This document shows positions 45,172-52,339 of a stretch of 64,000 nucleotides of DNA, in pieces. This stretch comes from Lachnospiraceae bacterium XBD2001 (GTDB lineage: Bacteria; Bacillota; Clostridia; Lachnospirales; Lachnospiraceae): assembly GCA_900116395.1 (NCBI GenBank), contig FPAN01000002.1, positions 248,001 to 312,000 of the forward strand, written 5' to 3'. How positions within the stretch are numbered: the stretch's first letter is position 1; the number at the start of each line of letters is the position of its first letter. Below the pieces are notes generated by a model that was not told the DNA's origin, searched no databases, and saw only the letters and a list, made by a program, of their open reading frames with translations. The position numbers were made by a program, and so were the translations under genes.

Positions 45172-45220
45172 ACATAAGTTAATGAGCAAATCTAGTTGCA
45201 ATATAGTTGAGGAGTTGTAC

Positions 45221-45448
45221 ATGAGAGAGCAAATTTTAGAATTATTACAGGATTTGAATCCGGATATTACCGACGACGATTCTGTGAATCTGGTAGAAGA
45301 TGAGATTATCGATTCCTTTGATATCGCCAATCTGGTAGCTGCATTTGAGGATGCATTCGAGATTGAGATTGACGGCGAGGATATCGTGCCGGAGAGTTTC
45401 TATAACATTACCGCTATGGAAGCCCTCATTGAGAAATATAAGAACTAG
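45221..45448 (+). CDS. Acyl/peptidyl carrier protein
   Basis: 75 residues, RBS GAGGAG. The sequence is acidic and helical; residues near 28-34 read EIIDSFDIANL, where the Ser after Asp is the 4'-phosphopantetheine attachment site (D-S pattern of carrier proteins). The rest, VAAFEDAFEIEIDGEDIVPESFYNITAMEALIEKY, matches helices 2-4 of DltC/ACP-type folds. It should carry the acid activated by the adenylation enzyme at 43611. It has its own promoter behind a terminator, so it may be made at higher levels than its neighbours. Confidence 0.92.
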   Translation: MREQILELLQDLNPDITDDDSVNLVEDEIIDSFDIANLVAAFEDAFEIEIDGEDIVPESFYNITAMEALIEKYKN

Positions 45449-45470
45449 TAGATAGAATAGGAGTAATCTT

Positions 45471-46550
45471 ATGAGTAAGGTAGAACAGAACATCCCAATT
45501 AATAAGGGTAATTACAGCATGGATACCCCGGAGCGCGAGGCTCTCTTTGAGAAGTATCGTGGCCAGGGTTGGGAAGAAGAGTACAAGGAGTATCGTGCGA
45601 ATTGGACCAAGTATGCCAAGGAGAAGATTGTATCCGATTATCCGTTATTGGTAGACATTGAGTTGGCTACCATCTGTAACCTGCATTGTCCAATGTGCTA
45701 CACCATTACTGAGGAGTTCGCATGCCACGTACATCGTGGAGTCATGGACTTCGAATTATTTAAGAAGATTATCGATGAAATCGCTGGTAAGGTACCTGCA
45801 ATTCGTCTGAGCCTTCGTGGTGAGCCTACCTTGAATCCGAACTTCATTAAGTGCATTCACTATGCGAAGCAGGCCGGAATCAAGGAAGTATCTTCCTTAA
45901 CCAACGGAAGCACCTTAACTCCGGAATTCATGGAGAAGATGATGCTTGCCGGATTGGATTGGTTAACCGTATCCATCGACGGTATCAACGAGGAATATGA
46001 GAAGGTTCGTGTTCCGCTGAAGTTTGCTGACACTGTTGAGAAGCTGAAGACTTTCAAGGAATTGAAGGAGAAGTACGAAGTACATCGTCCGGTTATCAAG
46101 GCACAGGGTATCTGGCCATCTGTGAAGCCACATGTAGAAGAGTACTATCATACCTTGGCTCCAATCACAGACTTGGTTGCATTCAACCCATTGATCGATT
46201 ACTTAGATAATGATACGGACATCGTATACGATGAGGACTTCGGATGCCCGCAGTTGTATCAGCGTTTGGTTATCGGTGAAGACGGTAAGGTTATGGCATG
46301 CTCCAACGATGAGAACGGCCGTATGTGCATGGGCGATGTGAAGACCCAGTCCATCCATGAGATTTGGCATGGCGAGCCTCTTACTAAGATGCGTGAGGCA
46401 CATGCAAAGATGGGTGGATTTAAGGATTTAGAGTTGTGTAAGCTTTGCTATCTGCCACGTAAGACAGAGGACAGTGAGACTTCTTCTGTTGATGGAAGAG
46501 AGTTTATTATTCGCAATTATGTAGGACGTACACAGGAGATTGGAAAATAA
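45471..46550 (+). CDS. Radical SAM protein with SPASM-like C-terminal domain
   Basis: 359 residues; RBS AGGAG. ELATICNLHCPMCYT supplies the CxxxCxxC cluster that binds the radical-generating 4Fe-4S centre. RLSLRGEPTLNP is the SAM-binding GGEP-like stretch, and SSLTNGS and LTVSIDG follow the barrel order. The C-terminal part (CPQLYQRLVIGEDGKVMACSND ... LCKLCYLPR) has cysteines arranged as in SPASM proteins. Related proteins modify peptides or sugars by radical chemistry; the substrate here is unknown. It lies between the carrier protein and the CMP-sugar fusion, so action on a sugar or carrier-bound acid is plausible. Confidence 0.92.
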   Translation: MSKVEQNIPINKGNYSMDTPEREALFEKYRGQGWEEEYKEYRANWTKYAKEKIVSDYPLLVDIELATICNLHCPMCYTITEEFACHVHRGVMDFELFKKIIDEIAGKVPAIRLSLRGEPTLNPNFIKCIHYAKQAGIKEVSSLTNGSTLTPEFMEKMMLAGLDWLTVSIDGINEEYEKVRVPLKFADTVEKLKTFKELKEKYEVHRPVIKAQGIWPSVKPHVEEYYHTLAPITDLVAFNPLIDYLDNDTDIVYDEDFGCPQLYQRLVIGEDGKVMACSNDENGRMCMGDVKTQSIHEIWHGEPLTKMREAHAKMGGFKDLELCKLCYLPRKTEDSETSSVDGREFIIRNYVGRTQEIGK

Positions 46551-46551
46551 C

Positions 46552-48150
46552 ATGAGAATTCTGGCAGTGATTCCTGCCCGAGCAGGATCCAAGGGTATTC
46601 CGAATAAGAATATACGTATTATAGCAGGTCATCCATTGATCTATTATTCCATTAAGAACGCAATAGATTCCGAGATGATTACCGATGTGATTGTATCCAC
46701 CGATTCTCCACAGGTGCAGGCAATTGCCAAGCAGATGGGAGTGACGGTGAAGTGGCGTGATGAAGCACTGTGTGCGGACGACGTTACATTAGATGCAGTT
46801 ATCTACGATGCCATTCCGGAGGGAGAGGAGTATGACTACATCGTAACCATGCAGCCGACCTCTCCGACCCTACGGGTGGAGACCTTGGATGAGGCCATTC
46901 GTAAGACCATAGAGAGCGGTGTAGATACCATGATTTCTGCCATCAATGACCCGCATCTTACCTGGGGCGAGAAGGATGGTAAGAAGGTGCCGAATTACGA
47001 GAAACGCCTGAACCGCCAGTATCTGCCACCTTGTTATTTTGAGACCGGAGCCTTCTTAATTGCCAAGGCTTCCGTGGTAACACCACAGAGTCGTATCGGT
47101 GCCAATGTGGATGTATTCGAATTACCGCTGAACCAGTCTTATGACGTGGATACCTTCGAGGATTTGCGTTGTGTGGTATCTGCTCTGAAGCGGGAAGCGG
47201 TTGCAATCTACGTGAATGGTAACAACCTTCGTGGTATGGGCCATGTATACCGTGCCCTTGAGATTGCCGATGAATTCTATCTGAAGCCGGATATCTATTA
47301 CGATAGCAACCAGACGGATGTGGCAGTGTTCGGTGAGACCACCCACAACCTGATTCCGGTGAATGGAATTGCGGAATTATTCGAGATTTGCAAGGAGAAG
47401 CAGTATACCATTTTCATTAATGATATTCTTGCAACCTCCATTGACTATATGTATGGACTTCGCAGTGTATTGCCGAATGCGAAGATTGTGAACTTCGAGG
47501 ATGAGGGCGAGGGCGCATCCGAAGCGGATGTGGTCATCAACGCCTTACTCCAGAAGAAGTCCTATGACCATGTGTATGCCGGCGAGGCATACTACATTGC
47601 AAGCAAGACCTTCATGATGTACGAACCAATTCAGATCAAGGATCAGGTGCAGCGCGTATTTATTTGCTTTGGTGGTGCAGATCCCCAGAACTATACGGAG
47701 CGCGTACTGAACATCATTACCAAGCCGGAGTACAAAGACTATAAGTTCCGTATTGCTATCGGTCGTGCAAAAGAGAACGTGGAAGAGTTATTAAAATATA
47801 ACGAATACGAGAATATCGGTATCTTCTATGACGTGAAGAATATGCCGGATTTGATGGCAAGTTGTGATATGGCCATCATCTCCCGCGGACGTACGGCATA
47901 TGAGGTGGCAATGCTTGGAATTCCGGCCATTGCAGTATCTCAGAACGAACGGGAGCGAACCCATGGATTTGCATGCAATGAGAATGGATTTGCATATATC
48001 GGCTTGAATCCGACGGATGAGATTATCGAGAATACCTTGAAGATGTATCTGAATATGTCCAAGGAGAGCCGTCTGCATTATCAGAACCAGTTATTAAGCC
48101 ATGACTTGCGCAACGGAAGAGAGCGCGTCATGTCATTGATCAATAGTTAA
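46552..48150 (+). CDS. Bifunctional CMP-sugar cytidylyltransferase / PseG-like hydrolase
   Basis: 532 residues from ATG 46552; the frame extends to a TTG at 46540 that is too close to GGAG. Residues 1-225 are a NeuA/PseF/LegF cytidylyltransferase (AVIPARAGSKGIPNKNIR, QPTSPTLRVETLDEAI and YDVDTFEDL). Residues about 230-532 resemble PseG/SpsG, a GT-B-like hydrolase that removes UDP from 2,4-diacetamido-trideoxy sugars (NNLRGMGHVYRALEIA, FICFGGADPQN and AIISRGRTAYEVAMLGIPAI). It therefore combines two steps of pseudaminic-acid-type pathways. The NeuB-like synthase follows 14 bases later. Enzymes for earlier steps (PseB, PseC, PseH) are not seen in the window. Confidence 0.9.
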   Translation: MRILAVIPARAGSKGIPNKNIRIIAGHPLIYYSIKNAIDSEMITDVIVSTDSPQVQAIAKQMGVTVKWRDEALCADDVTLDAVIYDAIPEGEEYDYIVTMQPTSPTLRVETLDEAIRKTIESGVDTMISAINDPHLTWGEKDGKKVPNYEKRLNRQYLPPCYFETGAFLIAKASVVTPQSRIGANVDVFELPLNQSYDVDTFEDLRCVVSALKREAVAIYVNGNNLRGMGHVYRALEIADEFYLKPDIYYDSNQTDVAVFGETTHNLIPVNGIAELFEICKEKQYTIFINDILATSIDYMYGLRSVLPNAKIVNFEDEGEGASEADVVINALLQKKSYDHVYAGEAYYIASKTFMMYEPIQIKDQVQRVFICFGGADPQNYTERVLNIITKPEYKDYKFRIAIGRAKENVEELLKYNEYENIGIFYDVKNMPDLMASCDMAIISRGRTAYEVAMLGIPAIAVSQNERERTHGFACNENGFAYIGLNPTDEIIENTLKMYLNMSKESRLHYQNQLLSHDLRNGRERVMSLINS

Positions 48151-48164
48151 TAAGGGGAAGCATT

Positions 48165-49208
48165 ATGAGAACAAGCAAACCATATATGATCGCAGAGATG
48201 GGCGTGAACTTCTATGATACTGCACGTGTTATGGGAATTACCCCATTGGAAGCTGCGAAGCTCTATATTGATAAGGCTGCGGAAGCCGGAATCGATTGTG
48301 CCAAGTTCCAGTCCTACAAGGCCGGAACCATTGTGTCCAAGAATTCACCGGCTTACTGGGATACCACGAAGGAACCTACCAAGACCCAGTACGAACTGTT
48401 TCTGAAGTTTGATCACTTCGGCAAGGCAGAGTATCGCGAGCTGTGTGATTACACCCACAGCAAGGGCATGGATTTCACCTCCACCCCATTCGATTATGCA
48501 TCTGCGGATTATTTGGAGGATATGGTGGACTTCTACAAGATTAGTAGTTCCGATCTCTCTAATATTCCATTCATCAAGCATATCGGAGCCAAGGGTAAGC
48601 CGGTCTACATCTCCGTAGGAGCTGCTTACCTTTCCGAAGTGGATGAGGCCATTCGTGCTTTAAAAGAGGTTGGATGCAAGGATATCGTTATCTTCCATTG
48701 CGTACTGTCTTACCCGACAGATCCGAAGAATGCCAACCTTCGTATTATTGAGACATTGAAGAAGGATTTCCCGGATGTACGTGTAGGATTCTCCGATCAC
48801 GTAGCACCGGATGATACCATGATGACCTTGGCTACCGCATACATGCTTGGAGCAGAGGTTATTGAGAAGCATTACACCTTAGATAAGACCTTGCAGGGTA
48901 ACGATCATTACCATGCAGGTACTCCGGAGGATTTTGCTAAGGCAATTGCCAACTTCAAGTGGATTGATACTGTACTTGGAAGCGGTGAGAAGACCGTATT
49001 AGAGTGCGAGCAGGTACCTCGTCGTGAGGCACGTCGCTCCCTGGTATTAACCCGTGATATGAAGGCTGGCGAGATTATCCGCGAGGAAGACTTGATGCCG
49101 AAGCGTCCGGGAACCGGAATCTCTCCGAAGTTCGCAGAGATTGTCATTGGACGTCCGGTGAAGATGGATTTAGAAGAAGATACAATTCTTACCTGGGATA
49201 TGGTTTAA
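48165..49208 (+). CDS. N-acetylneuraminate/pseudaminate synthase family protein (NeuB/PseI/LegI)
   Basis: 347 residues; RBS AAGGGGAA. The barrel has AEMGVNFYDTARV at the N-terminus, DCAKFQSYKAGTIV, MDFTSTPFDYASADYLEDMVDFYKISSSDLSNIPFI, CVLSYPTDPKNANLRII, GFSDH and EVIEKHYTLDKTLQGNDHYHA. A C-terminal SAF (antifreeze-like) domain begins near residue 285 (RRSLVLTRDMKAGEIIREEDLMPKRPGTGI). It condenses phosphoenolpyruvate with a six-carbon amino sugar to a nine-carbon nonulosonic acid. YWDTTKEPTKTQYELF is in the substrate-determining region; I cannot assign Neu5Ac, Leg or Pse from it. A terminator follows the stop. Confidence 0.93.
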   Translation: MRTSKPYMIAEMGVNFYDTARVMGITPLEAAKLYIDKAAEAGIDCAKFQSYKAGTIVSKNSPAYWDTTKEPTKTQYELFLKFDHFGKAEYRELCDYTHSKGMDFTSTPFDYASADYLEDMVDFYKISSSDLSNIPFIKHIGAKGKPVYISVGAAYLSEVDEAIRALKEVGCKDIVIFHCVLSYPTDPKNANLRIIETLKKDFPDVRVGFSDHVAPDDTMMTLATAYMLGAEVIEKHYTLDKTLQGNDHYHAGTPEDFAKAIANFKWIDTVLGSGEKTVLECEQVPRREARRSLVLTRDMKAGEIIREEDLMPKRPGTGISPKFAEIVIGRPVKMDLEEDTILTWDMV

Positions 49209-49219
49209 GATGAAAGAGC

Positions 49220-49249
49220 ATCGCGGTAGAACTGCCGCGATACTTTTTT
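49220..49249 (+). terminator. Intrinsic terminator after the NeuB-like gene
   Basis: ATCGCGGTAG (49220-49229) pairs with CTGCCGCGAT (49232-49241), one wobble, with a very tight two-base apex that may open to a larger loop. Six T follow at 49244-49249. No promoter is obvious before the next start codon 18 bases later. Confidence 0.85.
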
Positions 49250-49267
49250 GATAAGGAGAATATAAGC

Positions 49268-51073
49268 ATGCAAGCAATTATCTTAGCTGCCGGCATGGGC
49301 AAGCGATTGAAGGAATTAACACAGAATAATACCAAGTGCATGGTGAAGGTGAACGGAGTCTCTCTTGCCGAGAGACTTCTTACGATGTTAGACCGTAAGG
49401 ACTTGGAGCGTATTGTTATCGTAGTTGGATACGAGGGCAAGAAGCTGATGGAGTATGTGGATACCCTTGGTATTAAGACTCCGGTGGAGTTCATCGATAA
49501 CCCAATTTATGATAAGACCAATAACATCTACTCCCTGTCCCTTGCCAGCAAGGAACTGTGTGAGGATGATACGTTATTGTTCGAGTCGGACCTAATCTTC
49601 GAAGAGTCAATCTTGGATGATTTGATTGTAGATGAGAGAGATACTCTGGCTATCGTAGATAAGTATGAGAGCTGGATGGATGGAACCTGTATGAAGCTTC
49701 GCGAGGATGATTCCATTGAAGCTTTCGTTCCGGGCAGTGAGTTCCAGTTCGAAGAGAGTGATGAATACTATAAGACGGTGAATATCTATAAGTTCAGCAA
49801 GGAATTCTCCAAGGACTACTATGTACCGTTCTTAGAGGCTTATGAGAAGGCTCTTGGACTGAATGAATACTACGAGCAGGTGTTGCGCGTTATTACCATG
49901 CTAAATAAGCCGGTAATTCGTGCAAAGCGTTTAAGTGGCCAGAAGTGGTACGAGATTGATGATGTTCAGGATCTGGATATTGCAGAGTCCTTGTTTGCAG
50001 AGGATGATGTAAGAATTGCTAAGCTACAGGAGCGTTACGGTGGATATTGGAGATATCCGCAGATGCTGGATTTCTGCTATTTAGTGAATCCATACTTCCC
50101 ACCGAAGAAGATGATTAGTGAGATGAAGCACAGCTTCGAAGTACTGCTGACCCAGTATCCATCTGGTATGAAGGTCAATGCATTACTGGCTTCCAAGGTC
50201 TTTGGTGTTCACCAGGACAGTATTGTAATCGGTAATGGTGCGGCAGAGCTGATTAAGGCGTTGATGGAGGATATTAGCGGTAAGATTGGTGTGGTTCGTC
50301 CAACCTTCGAAGAGTATCCGAATCGTTATAACAAGGATGATGTGGTGGTATATGAACCGCAGAATCCGGACTTCTCTTATACGGCAGATGACATTATGAG
50401 CTATTTTACTGGTAAGGGGTTGTCTTACTTCTTACTGATTAATCCGGATAATCCAAGTGGTAACTTTATTCCACGTGGGGATGTCTTACGACTGGTAGAT
50501 TGGGCGAAGCAGGAAGGCATCGGTATTATTGTGGATGAATCCTTCGTGGACTTCGCAGATGAAGTGGATAGTACCTTATTAGAGCAGGAACTCTTGGAGT
50601 GTTATGACAGACTGTATGTGATGAAGTCCATCTCCAAGTCTTACGGTGTTCCTGGTATTCGCTTGGGTGTGTTGGCTTCCAGTGATACCGAGACCATTGC
50701 CAAGATGAAGAAGCAGGTGGCTATCTGGAATATTAACTCCTTCGGAGAGTTCTTCATGCAGATCTTCGAGAAGTATCGGAAGAACTATGTGGCTGCCTTA
50801 GAGAAGCTTCGTGGGGAGCGTGCATACTTGCAGGCTGAGTTGGCGAAGATTCCGGGGGTCCGTGTGATTCCGTCTCAGGCCAACTATGTGATGGTAGAAT
50901 TAACAGGCGCTATGTCTTCGGGGGAATTGACCAAGCGTTTGGCAGTAGATTACAACCTGTTGGTGAAGGACTTGTATAAGAAGGTGGGGGAGAAGAACTA
51001 TTTACGACTTGCAGTGCGTACTAGAGAAGATAACGACAAGCTCCTGGATGCATTGCGCCAGGTATTACAGTAG
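49268..51073 (+). CDS. Nucleotidyltransferase / PLP-dependent enzyme fusion (predicted CDP-phosphoalcohol synthesis)
   Basis: 601 residues; RBS AAGGAGA. Residues 1-235 are a LicC/PntC-like nucleotidyltransferase: AIILAAGMGKRLKELTQNNTKCMVKVNG, VIVVGYEGKKL and SDLIFEESI. Residues about 245-601 are a fold-type I PLP enzyme of the HisC/CobD-like aminotransferase class: GNGAAELIKALM, NPDNPSGNFIPR, VDESFVDFAD, the Schiff-base lysine in SISKSYGVPGIRLG, and the C-terminal Arg region LRLAVRTREDN. Enzymes of that class include L-serine-phosphate decarboxylases in Campylobacter capsule loci. I infer a fused pathway from phosphoserine to CDP-ethanolamine or a related CDP-alcohol. An aminotransferase making another amino-phospho-alcohol is the alternative. 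Confidence 0.85.
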   Translation: MQAIILAAGMGKRLKELTQNNTKCMVKVNGVSLAERLLTMLDRKDLERIVIVVGYEGKKLMEYVDTLGIKTPVEFIDNPIYDKTNNIYSLSLASKELCEDDTLLFESDLIFEESILDDLIVDERDTLAIVDKYESWMDGTCMKLREDDSIEAFVPGSEFQFEESDEYYKTVNIYKFSKEFSKDYYVPFLEAYEKALGLNEYYEQVLRVITMLNKPVIRAKRLSGQKWYEIDDVQDLDIAESLFAEDDVRIAKLQERYGGYWRYPQMLDFCYLVNPYFPPKKMISEMKHSFEVLLTQYPSGMKVNALLASKVFGVHQDSIVIGNGAAELIKALMEDISGKIGVVRPTFEEYPNRYNKDDVVVYEPQNPDFSYTADDIMSYFTGKGLSYFLLINPDNPSGNFIPRGDVLRLVDWAKQEGIGIIVDESFVDFADEVDSTLLEQELLECYDRLYVMKSISKSYGVPGIRLGVLASSDTETIAKMKKQVAIWNINSFGEFFMQIFEKYRKNYVAALEKLRGERAYLQAELAKIPGVRVIPSQANYVMVELTGAMSSGELTKRLAVDYNLLVKDLYKKVGEKNYLRLAVRTREDNDKLLDALRQVLQ

Positions 51074-51082
51074 GAGTGAGAG

Positions 51083-52339
51083 ATGATGCCTCATTTTGCG
51101 TATATTGATCCGGGAACAGGAAGTATGCTCTTTACCATCTTAATCAGTGTGGTTGGAGCCGCGTTCTATGCGTTAAGAACTTTTATTATCAAGTTGCGTT
51201 TTTCCCTCAGTGGTGGACGGGATAAGAAGCTGTCCATGGAGAAAATCCCGTATGTGATCTTCTCTGATAGTAAGCGTTACTGGAATATCTTCGGACCGAT
51301 TTGTCGGGAGTTCGATCGACGTGGACAGAAGCTGGTATATATGACGGCTTCTGAGGATGATCCGGCACTTACGGAGAAGTTCGAGCATGTGGAGTGCAAG
51401 TTCATTGGTGAAGGGAATAAGGCGTTTACCAAGCTTAATTTCCTGAATGCCGGCGTGTTGCTATCTACAACACCGGGAATTGATGTGTACCAGTGGAAGC
51501 GGTCTAAGGATGTGCAGTGGTATGCGCATGTATTGCATGCGGCCAACGATGCCACATCTTATCGAATGTTTGGAATTGACTATTATGATAGCATCTTGGT
51601 ATCCGGTGAGTACCAGAAGGAACAGGTGCGTAAGTTAGAGGAACTTCGTAATCTTCCTAAGAAGGAGGTTGAGGTAGTTGGCCTTACCTACTTCGATGAG
51701 ATGAAGAAGCGATTAGAAGCAGAAGGAAAGAAAGCGAATGGAGACGAGAAAGTAGTACTCCTAGCTCCGTCCTGGGGTGGTAACTCCCTCCTGAATAAAT
51801 ACGGAGAGCGCATGATTGATGCCTTATTGGCTACAGGGTATCATGTGATTATTCGTCCTCATCCACAGTCCTATACCTCTGAGAAGGACATGTTGGATGC
51901 ATTAATGGCGAAGTATCCGGAGAGCGCACAATTGGAGTGGAACCGGGATAATGACAATTTTGACGTACTGAATCGTTCCGATATCTTAATCTCAGACTTC
52001 TCCGGTGTTATGTTTGATTTTTCCTTGGTCTTTGACAAGCCGATTATCTATGCGGATACCTCCTTCGATAAGGGTATCTACGATGCTTGTTGGCTGGATG
52101 AGGAGATGTGGACCTTCGATATCTTACCGGAGATTGGAGCGCAATTAACGGAAGATATGATTGATGACATCAAGGCTGTTATCGATACTTGTCTGACGGA
52201 TCCGAAGTTTGCAGCCGGACGTGATAAGGCACGTTTGGATGCCTGGGCACATCCGGGTGAGGCGACTAAGCGAACGGTAGATTATCTTATGGCCAAGTAT
52301 GAGGAATTGAATCCGAAGGAAGAGGAGGTAGATGCGTAA
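51083..52339 (+). CDS. CDP-glycerol glycerophosphotransferase family protein
   Basis: 418 residues. One N-terminal helix (about 12-32) follows a short extracellular-type start FAYIDPGTGSMLF. The rest is a GT-B fold of the TagB/TagF type: TTPGIDVYQWKRSKDVQWYAHVLHA, LLAPSWGGNSLLNKYG, VIIRPHPQSY and LISDFSGVMFDFSLVFDKPIIY, which carries the conserved Ser/Asp binding of the CDP-alcohol phosphate. Relatives attach phosphoglycerol, ribitol or other phospho-alcohols to surface polymers. Here the likely donor comes from the adjacent fused nucleotidyltransferase. It ends by overlapping the following start by one base. Confidence 0.88.
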   Translation: MMPHFAYIDPGTGSMLFTILISVVGAAFYALRTFIIKLRFSLSGGRDKKLSMEKIPYVIFSDSKRYWNIFGPICREFDRRGQKLVYMTASEDDPALTEKFEHVECKFIGEGNKAFTKLNFLNAGVLLSTTPGIDVYQWKRSKDVQWYAHVLHAANDATSYRMFGIDYYDSILVSGEYQKEQVRKLEELRNLPKKEVEVVGLTYFDEMKKRLEAEGKKANGDEKVVLLAPSWGGNSLLNKYGERMIDALLATGYHVIIRPHPQSYTSEKDMLDALMAKYPESAQLEWNRDNDNFDVLNRSDILISDFSGVMFDFSLVFDKPIIYADTSFDKGIYDACWLDEEMWTFDILPEIGAQLTEDMIDDIKAVIDTCLTDPKFAAGRDKARLDAWAHPGEATKRTVDYLMAKYEELNPKEEEVDA

